A stretch of 64,000 nucleotides of DNA from the NCBI RefSeq assembly GCF_000620465.1, contig NZ_KK211140.1, forward strand, positions 809,964 through 873,963. Direction: 5' to 3'. Below, piece by piece: positions 47,488 through 57,003 of this stretch. Made by a program: the position numbers and the translations under genes. The notes beneath the pieces were generated by a model. The model did no database searches, was not told where the DNA came from, and saw nothing but the letters and a program-made list of their open reading frames with translations. How positions within the stretch are numbered: the stretch's first letter is position 1; each line of letters starts with the position of its first letter. This DNA comes from Ralstonia sp. UNC404CL21Col. GTDB taxonomy: Bacteria; Pseudomonadota; Gammaproteobacteria; Burkholderiales; Burkholderiaceae.

Positions 47488-47532
47488 ATGATTCAGGCAC
47501 CGCGAACTACAACCGCTTCGGAGCGACAGTAG
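47488..47532 (+). CDS. Candidate threonine leader peptide
   Basis: A 14-residue frame MIQAPRTTTASERQ after a weak AGGGCG ribosome site. Residues 7-9 are encoded ACT-ACA-ACC (47506-47514); the first two codons are uncommon in a GC-rich genome. The stop TAG ends at 47532, one base before the antiterminator arm. A ribosome stalled at the Thr codons would leave that arm free, while one that reaches the stop would cover it. This is the geometry of classical attenuation, and the downstream gene is threonyl-tRNA synthetase. Confidence 0.65.
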   Translation: MIQAPRTTTASERQ

Positions 47533-47587
47533 TCAAGGTGCGTTTTTCGCCCTTTGCGGTCTGCCCAAGCGGTAGATGACGCAAATG

Positions 47588-47615
47588 AAAACGCGGCCTT
47601 GGCCGCGTTTTTTTT
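47588..47615 (+). terminator. Intrinsic terminator of the thrS leader (attenuator)
   Basis: AAAACGCGGCC (47588-47598), loop TT, GGCCGCGTTTT (47601-47611), then T to 47615: an 11-bp stem with an eight-T run. It stands 163 bases before the thrS start on the same strand. Confidence 0.88.
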
Positions 47616-47777
47616 CGTCCGCAGTTTCATGTCACGCGTGGCGATCAAGCTGAAAGCGCTTCGAAGCATTCGATTCGACAACCTGCTGCGCTGACTTGGC
47701 GCGGTGCACGACAGAATAACGACCGCTGTGCATCTCTGAAACCTGAAATGCGCAACGGTGACTCCACAGGAGCAAGC

Positions 47778-49685
47778 ATGATCGCAATCACGTTGCCGGA
47801 TGGTTCCCGGCGTGAGTTTCCCGGCCCGGTGACGGTCGCAGAAGTGGCGCAAAGCATCGGTGCAGGCCTGGCCAAGGCGGCTCTGGCGGGCCGCGTGGAC
47901 GGTCAGATGGTCGACACGAGCTACACGATCGACCGCGATGCCAAGCTCGCCATCATCACCGACAAGGACGCCGACGGCGTCGACGTGATCCGTCACTCCA
48001 CGGCCCACTTGCTCGCCTACGCCGTCAAGGAGCTGTATCCGGACGCGCAGGTCACCATCGGCCCGGTTATCGAGAACGGTTTCTACTACGACTTCGCCTA
48101 CAAACGCCCCTTCACGCCCGAAGACCTCGCTGCCATCGAAAAGAAGATGACCGAGCTGGCCAAGAAGGACGAGAAGGTAACGCGTGAAGTCTGGAATCGC
48201 GATGATGCCGTCAAGCTGTTCGAGGGCATGGGCGAGAAGTACAAGGCGGAGATCATCGCCTCCATCCCGCAGGATCAGGAGATCGGCCTGTACCGCGAGG
48301 GCAACTTCGTTGACCTGTGCCGCGGTCCGCACGTGCCATCCACGGGCAAACTGAAAGTCTTCAAGCTGATGAAGGTGGCGGGCGCGTATTGGCGTGGCGA
48401 CCACAACAACGAGATGCTCCAGCGCATCTACGGCACCGCCTGGGCGAAGAAGGAAGACCAGGAAGCCTACCTGCACATGCTGGAAGAGGCCGAAAAGCGT
48501 GACCACCGCAAGCTCGGCCGCGAACTCGACCTGTTCCACATCGACGAGTACTCGCCCGGCACGGTGTTCTGGCACCCCAAGGGCTGGACGTTGTGGCAAG
48601 AGATCGAGCAGTACATGCGCCGCGTGTATCGCGAGAACGGCTACCAGGAAGTGAAGGGGCCGCAGATTCTCGACAAGACGCTGTGGGAGAAGACCGGCCA
48701 CTGGGACAAGTACCGCGAGAACATGTTCATCACGGAATCGGAAAAGCGCGAATACGCGCTGAAGCCGATGAACTGCCCCGGCCACATCCTCATTTACAAG
48801 CAGGGCATCAAGAGCTACCGCGACCTGCCGCTTCGCTTCGGCGAATTCGGGGCGTGCCACCGCAACGAGCCTTCGGGTGGCCTGCACGGCATCATGCGCG
48901 TGCGCGGCTTCACGCAGGACGACGGCCACATCTTCTGCACGGAAGACATGATCCAGGCCGAGGTGACGGCGTTTACGACGTTGCTGCAGAAGGTCTACAA
49001 GGATTTCGGCTTTACCGAAATTCTCTACAAGCTGTCGACGCGTCCAGACAAGCGCATCGGCACGGAAGAAAGCTGGGACCGCGCCGAGGCTGCGTTGGCC
49101 GAGGGCTTGCGTGCGTCGGGTTGCGAATTTGAGTACTTGCCGGGTGAAGGGGCGTTCTACGGTCCCAAGATCGAATATGTGCTTAAAGATGCACTTGGCC
49201 GTCAGTGGCAATGCGGCACGATCCAAGTCGACCCGAACCTGCCGGAGCGCCTGGATGCTGAATTTGTCGGCGAAGATGGCGCGCGCCATCGCCCCATCAT
49301 GCTGCACCGAGCTATCGTTGGCAGCCTCGAGCGCTTTATCGGTATCTTGATCGAGCAATATGCCGGAGCGCTGCCGACGTGGCTTTCCCCCGTGCAGGTT
49401 GCAGTGCTCAGCATCACCGATTCGCACGCCGAATACGCACAATCCGTTGTGCAATCCCTGCAAAAACAAGGATTTAGGGCGGTCGTTGATTTGCGGAATG
49501 AGAAGATTGGGTATAAAATCCGCGAGCATTCCGTCCAGAAGGTCCCATACCAGATCGTGGTTGGCGACAAGGAACGGGATGAAAATCAGGTGGCCGTGCG
49601 TGCCCGTGGCAACGTCGATCTAGGCTCCATGCCGCTGTCGGCGTTCGTTGAGCGACTGCAGAACGATCTCGCCAACAAGTCATGA
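47778..49685 (+). CDS. thrS: Threonyl-tRNA synthetase
   Basis: A 635-residue ThrRS with an N-terminal TGS domain (1-62), an editing domain with [16 protein letters not shown] (near 75), and a class II catalytic core with zinc ligands starting in [12 protein letters not shown] (near 333). The C-terminal anticodon-binding domain begins near [14 protein letters not shown]. The ATG at 47778 is chosen (AGGAG upstream); an earlier ATG at 47748 would add ten residues. It charges tRNA-Thr and heads the operon. Confidence 0.97.
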   Translation: MIAITLPDGSRREFPGPVTVAEVAQSIGAGLAKAALAGRVDGQMVDTSYTIDRDAKLAIITDKDADGVDVIRHSTAHLLAYAVKELYPDAQVTIGPVIENGFYYDFAYKRPFTPEDLAAIEKKMTELAKKDEKVTREVWNRDDAVKLFEGMGEKYKAEIIASIPQDQEIGLYREGNFVDLCRGPHVPSTGKLKVFKLMKVAGAYWRGDHNNEMLQRIYGTAWAKKEDQEAYLHMLEEAEKRDHRKLGRELDLFHIDEYSPGTVFWHPKGWTLWQEIEQYMRRVYRENGYQEVKGPQILDKTLWEKTGHWDKYRENMFITESEKREYALKPMNCPGHILIYKQGIKSYRDLPLRFGEFGACHRNEPSGGLHGIMRVRGFTQDDGHIFCTEDMIQAEVTAFTTLLQKVYKDFGFTEILYKLSTRPDKRIGTEESWDRAEAALAEGLRASGCEFEYLPGEGAFYGPKIEYVLKDALGRQWQCGTIQVDPNLPERLDAEFVGEDGARHRPIMLHRAIVGSLERFIGILIEQYAGALPTWLSPVQVAVLSITDSHAEYAQSVVQSLQKQGFRAVVDLRNEKIGYKIREHSVQKVPYQIVVGDKERDENQVAVRARGNVDLGSMPLSAFVERLQNDLANKS

Positions 49686-49727
49686 GCTGGGCACGGCCTG
49701 TTTTTTTGATTCTTCGAGGACATCAAC

Positions 49728-50249
49728 ATCGCTACTGAGAAATCTCACCGCATCAACCGCGAGATCAGCGCACCGGAAATCCGGCTGACCGGGGTTGAGG
49801 GAGAAGCGCTCGGCATCGTCAAGCTGTTCGACGCATTGCGTCTGGCAGAAGAAAAAGACGTCGACCTGGTCGAGATCGCGCCGACTGCGCAGCCGCCCGT
49901 TTGCCGCCTGATGGACTATGGCAAGTTCAAGTATCAGGAGCAGAAGAAGGCTCACGAGGCCAAGTTGAAGCAGAAGGTTATCCAGGTGAAGGAAGTCAAA
50001 TTCCGCCCGGCTACCGACGACAACGACTACGGCGTCAAGCTGCGAAACGCCACGCGCTTCCTAGAGGATGGTGACCGGGTGAAGGTTACCTTGCGTTTCC
50101 GGGGCCGCGAAATGGCGCACCAGGAGCTCGGTATGCGCGTGCTGGAGCGTATCAAGGCTGACCTGGAGGAATTCGGTCAGGTTGAGCAGATGCCGAAGAT
50201 GGAAGGCCGCCAGGCAGTGATGATGTTGGCGCCCAAGAAGAAAAAGTAA
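49728..50249 (+). CDS. infC: Translation initiation factor IF-3 (ATC start)
   Basis: A 173-residue IF3. No ATG, GTG or TTG gives the correct N terminus. ATC at 49728, seven bases after GAGGA, gives [19 protein letters not shown], the expected IF3 start; an ATC at 49722 is too close to the ribosome site. The first ATG in frame (49836) would delete a third of the N domain. Non-canonical AUU/AUC starts let IF3 repress its own synthesis, as known for Escherichia coli infC. The C-terminal domain ends in APKKKK. Confidence 0.93.
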   Translation: MATEKSHRINREISAPEIRLTGVEGEALGIVKLFDALRLAEEKDVDLVEIAPTAQPPVCRLMDYGKFKYQEQKKAHEAKLKQKVIQVKEVKFRPATDDNDYGVKLRNATRFLEDGDRVKVTLRFRGREMAHQELGMRVLERIKADLEEFGQVEQMPKMEGRQAVMMLAPKKKK

Positions 50250-50416
50250 TGCAGCGGCGGCCGGGCGATTCCGGCCGCGCTGAGCAGGTTCCAGACGGAA
50301 ACGTCGGAAGACGCGGCAGGTGTCAAAGCCTGCCGCGATACAACAAGTGAGCCCGGGTCTTGCAAGTGTCGGCGCCAGCCGTCCACCTGGCTTCATGTCA
50401 AAAACGGAGTTGTTCC

Positions 50417-50614
50417 ATGCCGAAGATGAAGACGAAGAAAAGCGCTTCCAAGCGCTTTACTGCCCGTCCTGGTGGCACGATCAAACGTGGCCAAGCCTTC
50501 AAGCGTCACATCCTGACCAAGAAGACCACCAAGAACAAGCGTCACCTGCGCGGTACCGAGGGCGTCCATGAGACGAACCTGAAGTCCGTTCGCGCAATGA
50601 TGCCGTACGCCTAA
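50417..50614 (+). CDS. rpmI: Ribosomal protein bL35
   Basis: A 65-residue basic protein starting [20 protein letters not shown], with [16 protein letters not shown], the full bL35 sequence. A GGAG site lies upstream. It sits between infC and rplT in the conserved order. The 167-base spacer after infC is long enough for structure but I saw no clear control element. Confidence 0.97.
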   Translation: MPKMKTKKSASKRFTARPGGTIKRGQAFKRHILTKKTTKNKRHLRGTEGVHETNLKSVRAMMPYA

Positions 50615-50642
50615 CCCTAACTAACTACGAAAGGAGCATTTC

Positions 50643-50999
50643 ATGCCTCGAGTAAAACGTGGGGTCACAGCGCGGGCCCGTCATAAGAAGGTTATCAGCG
50701 CAGCCAAGGGTTACCGCGGCCGCCGCAATAACGTCTATCGCATCGCCAAGCAGGCGGTCATGCGTGCTGGCCAGTACGCCTACCGCGATCGTCGCAACAA
50801 GAAGCGCGTGTTCCGTGCGCTCTGGATTGCACGTATCAACGCTGGCGCACGCGAGCATGGTCTGACCTACAGCAAGTTCATGAACGGCCTGAAGAAGGCG
50901 TCCATCGAGCTGGACCGCAAGGTGCTGTCGGACATGGCCATTCACGACAAGGTGGCTTTTGCTGCCATCGTGAACCAGGTGAAAGCCAACGTCGCCTGA
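50643..50999 (+). CDS. rplT: Ribosomal protein bL20
   Basis: A 118-residue protein beginning [18 protein letters not shown], with [19 protein letters not shown] and [16 protein letters not shown], typical of bL20. It is needed early in 50S assembly and in some bacteria represses its own operon. AAGGAGC stands before the start. Confidence 0.98.
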   Translation: MPRVKRGVTARARHKKVISAAKGYRGRRNNVYRIAKQAVMRAGQYAYRDRRNKKRVFRALWIARINAGAREHGLTYSKFMNGLKKASIELDRKVLSDMAIHDKVAFAAIVNQVKANVA

Positions 51000-51060
51000 A
51001 TTGGATTGGCCGGGCAGGCTGCTGGAATTGCCCAGTGACTTTGCCGGCTGATCACCCTGA

Positions 51061-51087
51061 CGGGGCTCTCACCGAGCCCCGTTTTTT
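51061..51087 (+). terminator. Intrinsic terminator between rplT and pheS
   Basis: CGGGGCTC (51061-51068), loop TCACC, GAGCCCCG (51074-51081), then TTTTTT. A further small hairpin CCGCG/CGCGG lies at 51091-51105. I see no Phe-rich leader peptide before it, unlike the pheM attenuator of enterobacteria, so it is probably a plain or partial terminator. Confidence 0.85.
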
Positions 51088-51140
51088 ATTCCGCGCATTT
51101 CGCGGACCCGAATCACCCGAATTTTCTCGCTCGCCTTCCC

Positions 51141-52175
51141 ATGTCACTGGATCTGGATCAAGTCGTCGTCGATGCCCAAAACGCGTTTGCCTCTGTGGAG
51201 GACAACGCCTCGCTGGAAAACGAGAAGGCGCGCTTTCTCGGTAAGTCCGGCGTGCTGACCGACTTGCTCAAAGGCTTGGGCAAGCTCGATCCGGAGACAC
51301 GCAAGTCCGAAGGCGCGCGCATCAACCAAGCGAAGAGCCGTGTTGAGGAGGCCCTGAACGCCCGCCGCCAGGCGCTGGCCGATGCGCTGATGAACGCACG
51401 CCTCGCGGCTGAGGCGATCGATGTAACGCTGCCCGGTCGTGATGTGGCCGAAGGCAGCCTGCATCCGGTGATGAACACCTGGGAGCGCGTCGCCAAGATT
51501 TTCGGCTCCATCGGTTTCGATGTGGCCGACGGCCCTGAAATCGAATCCGACTGGATGAACTTCACGGCGCTGAACAACCCGGATAACCACCCGGCGCGCT
51601 CGATGCAGGACACGTTCTACATCGACGGTCGCGACAGCGAAGACAAGCTCCTGCTGCTGCGCACGCACACCAGCCCGATGCAAGTGCGCTATGCCCGCAT
51701 GCACGTCGAGAAGTACAAGCACCTCGACCGCATTCCGCCGATCAAGGTCATCGCTCCGGGACGCACGTACCGCGTTGACAGCGATGCCACGCACTCGCCG
51801 ATGTTCCATCAGGTCGAAGGCCTCTGGATTGCAGACAACATCAGCTTTGCCGACCTGAAGGGCGTCTATACCGATTTCCTGCGCAACTTCTTCGAGCGCG
51901 ACGACATCCAGGTGCGTTTCCGCCCGTCGTATTTCCCGTTCACCGAGCCGTCGGCCGAGATCGACATGGCATTCGGCAACGGTAAATGGCTGGAGATTTC
52001 CGGCTCCGGCCAGGTGCACCCGACCGTGGTGCGCAACATGGGCCTGGACCCCGAGCGCTACATCGGCTTCGCGTTCGGCTCCGGCCTGGAGCGCTTGACG
52101 ATGCTGCGCTATGGCATCAACGATCTGCGCCTGTTCTTCGAGGGCGATGTGCGTTTCCTGCGCCAGTTCGCGTAA
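51141..52175 (+). CDS. pheS: Phenylalanyl-tRNA synthetase alpha subunit
   Basis: A 344-residue PheS. The N-terminal coiled-coil (about 1-90) is followed by the class II core with [47 protein letters not shown], and motif 3 [18 protein letters not shown]. It pairs with PheT to charge tRNA-Phe. Confidence 0.97.
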   Translation: MSLDLDQVVVDAQNAFASVEDNASLENEKARFLGKSGVLTDLLKGLGKLDPETRKSEGARINQAKSRVEEALNARRQALADALMNARLAAEAIDVTLPGRDVAEGSLHPVMNTWERVAKIFGSIGFDVADGPEIESDWMNFTALNNPDNHPARSMQDTFYIDGRDSEDKLLLLRTHTSPMQVRYARMHVEKYKHLDRIPPIKVIAPGRTYRVDSDATHSPMFHQVEGLWIADNISFADLKGVYTDFLRNFFERDDIQVRFRPSYFPFTEPSAEIDMAFGNGKWLEISGSGQVHPTVVRNMGLDPERYIGFAFGSGLERLTMLRYGINDLRLFFEGDVRFLRQFA

Positions 52176-52239
52176 GGCGCCGAGCGCTCGCACTGGTACT
52201 TCATCGCCCCGCTAATCGAATTCTCTTTCCTGTCGCGCC

Positions 52240-54669
52240 ATGCAATTTCCGGAATCCTGGCTTCGCAGTTTCGTCAATCCGTCGATCACCACGGATGAGC
52301 TTTCCCATCGCCTGACGATGGCTGGCCTCGAGGTGGAAGAGGTCGACCCCGTCGCGCCGCCGTTCTCGCAGATCGTCGTCGGGCATGTGGTCGAGGTGAA
52401 CAAACACCCGGACGCCGATCGCCTCAACGTGTGCAAGGTCGATGCGGGCACGGGCGAATTGCTGCAGATCGTCTGCGGCGCGCCGAACGTGTCGGTAGGG
52501 ATCAAGGTGCCGTGCGCGCTGGTCGGCGCCGAACTGCCGCCGGGCGAAGACGGCAAGCCGTTCAAGATCAAGATCGGCAAGCTGCGTGGCGTGGAGAGCT
52601 ACGGCATGCTGTGTTCGGCGCGCGAGCTGAAGCTGTCGGAAGACCACGGCGGTCTGCTGATCCTGCCGGAAGACACGCCGGTGGGCGAGGACATCCGCAA
52701 GGTGCTCGATCTGGACGACCAGATCTTCGTCATCAAGCTCACGCCGAACAAGGCCGACTGCCTGTCGATCCATGGCGTGGCGCGTGAAGTGTCCGCGCTG
52801 ACGGGCGCGCCCATCACGGTGCCGTCGATGGCGCCCGTGGCGGTGACGCTGGCCGACAAGCTGCCGGTCAAGGTAGAAGCGCCGGACCTGTGCGGTCGTT
52901 TTTCGGGCCGCATCATCCGCGGTGTGAATGCGCACGCGAAGACGCCGGCCTGGATGGTGTCGCGCATCGAGCGCGCGGGCATGCGCAGCGTGTCGGCGCT
53001 GGTCGATATTTCGAATTACGTGATGCTGGAGCTGGGCCGTCCGTCGCACGTGTTCGACCTGGACAAGATCCACGGCGGCCTGACGGTGCGCTGGGGCAAG
53101 GCTGGCGAACAACTGAAGCTGCTCAACGGCGACACCATCACCGTCGACGAAAAGGTCGGCGTGATCTCGGACGAGCAGGCCATTGAAAGCCTCGCCGGCA
53201 TCATGGGCGGTGACAAGACGGCCGTCACGCTCGATACGCAGAACATCTACGTCGAGGCCGCATTCTGGTGGCCGGAAGCCATCCAGGGCCGTGCACGCCG
53301 CTACAACTTCTCGACCGATGCCGGCCATCGCTTCGAGCGCGGCGTGGACTATGCGACGACCGTTGAACACATCGAGCGCATCAGCGCGCTGATCCTCGAA
53401 ATCTGCGGCGGCCAAGCTGGCCCGATCGACGATCAGATCGTCAACTTGCCGAAACGCGAGCCGGTGCGCATGCGTGTTGCACGTGCGGCGCGTGTGCTTG
53501 GTATTCCCCTGTCGCACGATGTCGTGGCGGACGTGTTCAAGCGCCTCGGCCTGACGTTCAGCGTGGACGGCGATGTGTTTATCGTCGAGCCGCCGTCGTA
53601 CCGCTTCGACCTGGAAATCGAGGAAGACCTGATCGAAGAGGTCGCCCGCATCTACGGTTTCGAGCAGATTCCCGCCAAGCCGCCCGTGGCCGAGAGCGCG
53701 ATGCGCCCGACCGACGAGGCGCGCCGCACGATGCACGACGTGCGTCACGCCGTTGCCGCGCGCGATTACCACGAGGTCGTGAACTTCGCCTTTGTCGAGA
53801 CCGAATGGGAAGCGGATTTTGCCGGCAACACCAACCCGATTCCGCTGCTGAATCCGATTGCCAGCCAGTACTCGGTGATGCGCAGCACGCTCATCGGCGG
53901 TTTGCTCGACAAGGTGCGCTACAACCTGAACCGCAAGGCTTCGCGCGTGCGCATGTTCGAAGTGGGGCGTGTGTTCCACCGCGATGCGAGCGTCGCTGAC
54001 GGTGGCCTGTCGATCGCCGGCTACGCCCAGCCGATGATGGCCGGCGGCATTGCCTATGGTCCGTCGAAGGAAGAGCAATGGGGCGTGCAGACGCGCCCGG
54101 TCGATTTCTTCGATGTGAAGGGCGATGTCGAGTCGCTGCTGTGGCCGCTGCAGGCGCGTTTCGAACGCGCTGAGCATCCGGCGCTGCATCCGGGCCGCTC
54201 GGCGCGCGTAGTGCTGAATGGCCGTCCCATCGGCTGGCTCGGCGAGCTGCATCCGCGTTGGCTGCAGAAATACGATCTGCCGACTGCGCCGGTGGTGTGG
54301 GAGCTGGAACTCGACGCAATCACGGCCGTCGGGTTGCCGAAGTATCGCGAAGTACCCCGCGTGCCCGCAGTGACGCGCGACATTGCGCTCGTGGTGCGCC
54401 AAGACGTGGCCGTCCAGGACTTGGTCGATACCTTTGAAAAGACGGCTGTTGGCACGCCTTGGCAGCGCTATCTGCAAGGCGTTGTGCTGTTCGATGAATT
54501 CCGTCCGAAGGCCGCCACGGCTGCCATTGGGGCGCAGGAGAAAAGCCTTGCCTTCAGAATTACGTTGCAAGATACTGACAGCACCCTTCAGGACGACATT
54601 GTCGAGGCCGCCACACAGCAACTGATTCGAGCGGCCGGCGATGCATTCGGCGCGCGCCTGCGCGCTTGA
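52240..54669 (+). CDS. pheT: Phenylalanyl-tRNA synthetase beta subunit
   Basis: An 809-residue PheT starting [21 protein letters not shown] tRNA-binding EMAP-like domain (about 39-148; [21 protein letters not shown]), B3/4 editing domain (near 210-385), B5 domain and the C-terminal anticodon-binding FDX-ACB domain (about 715-808) are all present. It follows pheS by 64 bases. Confidence 0.97.
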   Translation: MQFPESWLRSFVNPSITTDELSHRLTMAGLEVEEVDPVAPPFSQIVVGHVVEVNKHPDADRLNVCKVDAGTGELLQIVCGAPNVSVGIKVPCALVGAELPPGEDGKPFKIKIGKLRGVESYGMLCSARELKLSEDHGGLLILPEDTPVGEDIRKVLDLDDQIFVIKLTPNKADCLSIHGVAREVSALTGAPITVPSMAPVAVTLADKLPVKVEAPDLCGRFSGRIIRGVNAHAKTPAWMVSRIERAGMRSVSALVDISNYVMLELGRPSHVFDLDKIHGGLTVRWGKAGEQLKLLNGDTITVDEKVGVISDEQAIESLAGIMGGDKTAVTLDTQNIYVEAAFWWPEAIQGRARRYNFSTDAGHRFERGVDYATTVEHIERISALILEICGGQAGPIDDQIVNLPKREPVRMRVARAARVLGIPLSHDVVADVFKRLGLTFSVDGDVFIVEPPSYRFDLEIEEDLIEEVARIYGFEQIPAKPPVAESAMRPTDEARRTMHDVRHAVAARDYHEVVNFAFVETEWEADFAGNTNPIPLLNPIASQYSVMRSTLIGGLLDKVRYNLNRKASRVRMFEVGRVFHRDASVADGGLSIAGYAQPMMAGGIAYGPSKEEQWGVQTRPVDFFDVKGDVESLLWPLQARFERAEHPALHPGRSARVVLNGRPIGWLGELHPRWLQKYDLPTAPVVWELELDAITAVGLPKYREVPRVPAVTRDIALVVRQDVAVQDLVDTFEKTAVGTPWQRYLQGVVLFDEFRPKAATAAIGAQEKSLAFRITLQDTDSTLQDDIVEAATQQLIRAAGDAFGARLRA

Positions 54670-54747
54670 CGTCTCAGACGTCCGCACTGCGCTAGAGACA
54701 GCTCGAACGAACCTCCGCATTCGGATCGAATACGCTAAGCGAATCCT

Positions 54748-55164
54748 ATGAACGATCAACACGCGCCAGCGTTGGCGGCATCCTTGGGCGACTCGCTCGG
54801 TTCTTCTTCGACAGCGTTGGGCGACGCACGTGACGCGCGCGCTCAGGACGTGCCGACGCTTACCAAGGCGGAGCTTGCCGAGATGCTGTTCGAGCAGGTC
54901 GGCCTGAACAAGCGTGAGTCGAAGGATATGGTCGAAGCGTTTTTCGACGTGATTCGCGAGGCGCTCGAGCAGGGCGACAGCGTCAAGCTGTCGGGCTTCG
55001 GTAACTTCCAGTTGCGCGACAAGCCGCAGCGGCCGGGCCGCAATCCGAAGACGGGAGAAATCATTCCCATCACTGCGCGCCGCGTCGTTACGTTCCACGC
55101 CAGCCAGAAGCTCAAGGCGCTCGTTGAAGAGCGTGTCGAGCCGCTGCCGGTCGACGTCGCGTAA
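54748..55164 (+). CDS. ihfA: Integration host factor alpha subunit
   Basis: A 138-residue IHF-alpha. The HU/IHF fold starts near residue 37 ([21 protein letters not shown]) and has [20 protein letters not shown], the DNA-inserting arm, and [12 protein letters not shown]. The Ser/Ala-rich N-terminal extension of about 36 residues is absent from the ~99-residue enterobacterial protein. The position after pheT is conserved in many proteobacteria. Confidence 0.95.
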   Translation: MNDQHAPALAASLGDSLGSSSTALGDARDARAQDVPTLTKAELAEMLFEQVGLNKRESKDMVEAFFDVIREALEQGDSVKLSGFGNFQLRDKPQRPGRNPKTGEIIPITARRVVTFHASQKLKALVEERVEPLPVDVA

Positions 55165-55235
55165 TTCTGCTGAGCGATTTCGTTCAGCCGTCCGTTCAAT
55201 CCGTCTCTTTCGCCAGCCCTGTAGTCCAGTCCTGT

Positions 55236-55667
55236 ATGGCCGCCGATAAACACACGGAGCGGGTCAACCTGCCCCCGATTCCCGCCAAGCGCTACTTCAC
55301 CATTGGTGAGGTGAGCGACCTATGCGCCGTCAAGCCGCACGTGCTGCGCTATTGGGAGCAGGAGTTTACGCAGCTCAAGCCGGTCAAGCGACGCGGCAAT
55401 CGGCGCTACTACCAGCATCATGAAGTGCTGCTGATCCGGCGTATTCGCGAGCTGCTGTACGAGCAGGGCTTCACGATCAACGGCGCGCGCAATCGGTTGG
55501 ATGAGTTGCGGCATGGCGCAAGTGCGGCGTCGCAAGTCGAAGCTGATGAGCCGGAGATGGACGTTGCGGCGCCGATGGCAGCTGCTGTGACCGGTTCGGT
55601 GGATGTGCAGGGCTTGCGGCGCGCGCTGTCCGCTGTGTTGGAAGTCCTGCGTACCGACAAGCCGTAA
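55236..55667 (+). CDS. MerR-family transcriptional regulator
   Basis: A 143-residue regulator with a MerR DNA-binding domain near the N terminus (YFTIGEVSDLCAVKPHVLRYWEQEF, residues 20-44, given here by its ends) and RRYYQHHEVLLIRRIRELLYEQG. The C-terminal half is acidic then hydrophobic, without metal-binding cysteines. It lies directly after ihfA, a common arrangement in Burkholderiales. Its targets are unknown. Confidence 0.9.
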   Translation: MAADKHTERVNLPPIPAKRYFTIGEVSDLCAVKPHVLRYWEQEFTQLKPVKRRGNRRYYQHHEVLLIRRIRELLYEQGFTINGARNRLDELRHGASAASQVEADEPEMDVAAPMAAAVTGSVDVQGLRRALSAVLEVLRTDKP

Positions 55668-55710
55668 TTGCAGTCAACGAGCGCGCAGAGAGCACGCAAA
55701 AAGGAAACGA

Positions 55711-55747
55711 AAAAGCCCGCGTAACGTGATCCGTTACGCGGGCTTTT
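55711..55747. terminator. Strong intrinsic terminator ending the translation operon
   Basis: AAAAGCCCGCGTAACG (55711-55726), loop TGATC and CGTTACGCGGGCTTTT (55732-55747) make a perfect 16-bp stem with A and T flanks. It marks the boundary between core genes and the accessory region. Confidence 0.95.
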
Positions 55748-55858
55748 GTTTTGGTCGGGGCGGGCCTGGCCGACCGCGCCATTGGCGCCGTGGCCGGCAT
55801 TGTGCGTTGGCGGTGGCGGGGCTGTGGGTCACCCACATCATCCGACAAGGCAAAGCCA

Positions 55859-56248
55859 ATGAACTTCGCAACCCTCCGGCTCCTGGCAGTGGCAGCGGTG
55901 GCTGCAGCAGCCGCGTGGGCCTGGCAAGCCGATCGCTACGACAAGACCATCGCCCAGATGCAACGTGCCACCGCTGAAAACACGCGTCTGCAGCGCGCTC
56001 TTGCTGCAGGTGATGTACGGATGACAGTGCGCGCCCGTTGCCAGCCCGACGCCGGTGTCGGCACAGGTGAAGATCAGCCCGGCCCCGGCCTGGGCGATGG
56101 AGCCGCCGGCCGATGTGAGCTATCTGGAGAGGATGCGGCGGATCTTGTCGATCTCTTCGCCGGGGCTGAGCGGGATTGGGAGAAACTGAGATACTTGCAG
56201 GCGCGTGAACGTGCAGTCGAGAGGGCTGGCGTTTGCGTCTCGCCGTAA
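55859..56248 (+). CDS. Phage Rz (i-spanin)-like remnant
   Basis: A 129-residue frame starting MNFATLRLLAVAAVAAAAAW, an N-terminal membrane anchor. A short helical part follows, then TVRARCQPDAG and CELSGEDAADLVDLFAGAERDWEKLRYLQA, which resemble the C-terminal part of phage Rz spanins. The central coiled region that normally separates anchor and RARC motif is mostly missing, so it is shorter than the usual 150-190 residues. The 110 bases before it also read like a decayed phage lysis gene. No other phage genes are near. Confidence 0.55.
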   Translation: MNFATLRLLAVAAVAAAAAWAWQADRYDKTIAQMQRATAENTRLQRALAAGDVRMTVRARCQPDAGVGTGEDQPGPGLGDGAAGRCELSGEDAADLVDLFAGAERDWEKLRYLQARERAVERAGVCVSP

Positions 56249-56371
56249 AGTGGGGTACCTGAGCACGAGGTATGGAAAGCCTAGCCGCCATCCGCTTCCG
56301 GCCAAGAGCGGCCATTCGGCTGACCTAACAGCCTGCCAGTGCGGGGTACCAAAACGAATGAGAATCTACTG

Positions 56372-56605
56372 ATGCTGATTTGGGCGCCAACGCGGAAGTC
56401 CCTTGATGGTCGAGGCACGCATCCAGGTACGACCAGGAAAATCGAGATCGAACAACTTAGCGATGGAAGCTTCCTGATGATGCGGTATGAATCGGTAGAG
56501 GCGCCCCTTCCGACGTCGGGCCACTGGTATGCGTCGCGCGAAGAGGTGTATGACGAGTGCGAGCGAGTCTATGGCATTACTCACGACGATTGGCGCCAAC
56601 GATGA
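56372..56605 (+). CDS. Small orphan protein, possibly immunity-type
   Basis: A 77-residue protein from the ATG at 56372 (MLIWAPTRKSLDGRG); a GTG at 56339 is an alternative. It is rich in aromatic and charged residues, with SFLMMRYESVEAPLP and HWYASREEVYDECERVYG. It has no signal or membrane segment. The stop overlaps a possible start of the next frame (ATGA at 56602-56605). The family is not recognised; the setting among small orphan genes suggests an immunity protein. Confidence 0.5.
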   Translation: MLIWAPTRKSLDGRGTHPGTTRKIEIEQLSDGSFLMMRYESVEAPLPTSGHWYASREEVYDECERVYGITHDDWRQR

Positions 56606-56640
56606 GCGCAGGGGGACGCTCAATAGTGGATGCAGATCAC

Positions 56641-57003
56641 ATGAATCCACAGTTGGCGGTCTGCCAACGTTTCCATGCCGAGTATTTCGGTTGCGACAAG
56701 ATGCTGAAGGTTGGCGTCTCGCGCAATGTTAGGGAACGACTGCGCCCCCTTAACGGCTTGCAGCTAAAGCTAGAAGGCGAAACGTCGGGCTGGTACATCT
56801 GGGCGGGGGAGCAGTTCTCAGAGTCCCCCGACTTCTTCGTGCCTCTACATGTTTCGCATTTGCTGGAATGGGCTCCGCTGCAATGCCATATCTCGGACTG
56901 CCGCTAGGGTGCCCGAGTCGGGTTCGCTAATGGTGTGGGCCCGATCGTCTTCAGTCCTGACGGCCGTTGCTGTTGCCGTGTTACCCAACACTGGGCGCTC
57001 TAA
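56641..57003 (+). pseudogene. Broken Imm33-like immunity gene
   Basis: From MNPQLAVCQRFHAEYF the frame reads GVSRNVRERLRPLNGLQLKLEG, SGWYIWAGEQFSESPDFF and PLHVSHLLEW, which I recall as the Imm33-type immunity pattern. It then meets TAG at 56905-56907. The expected PYLGLP lies in the next frame (from 56883), and the expected tail GARVGFANGVGPIVFSPDGR resumes in the original frame after the stop, ending at 57003. Two offsetting indels would explain this. A start at 56602 is possible. The final bases overlap the end of the minus-strand gene. Confidence 0.6.

Larger units (their letters stand above)
47396..47777 (+). promoter_or_regulatory. thrS leader region with a candidate threonine attenuator
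   Basis: A 382-base stretch without a conventional gene between tRNA-Val and thrS. It holds, in order, a 14-codon leader peptide with three Thr codons (47488-47532), an antiterminator arm CAAGGTGCGTTTT (47534-47546) and an intrinsic terminator (47588-47615) whose 5' side AAAACGCGGCCTTG (47588-47601) can pair with that arm instead. The remaining 160 bases before thrS show nothing I can name. I could not pick a promoter; transcription may come from the tRNA-Val promoter. Confidence 0.7.

Noticed and set aside
47493..49529. A 678-codon minus-strand frame opposite thrS
   Set aside because: Shadow of thrS, which is certain on the plus strand.
51000..51140. A pheM-type Phe attenuator
   Set aside because: The terminator is there, but no leader frame with repeated TTT/TTC codons precedes it.
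52201..55098. A 965-codon minus-strand frame opposite pheT and ihfA
   Set aside because: Shadow of pheT; Arg/His/Gln-rich low-quality translation without motifs.
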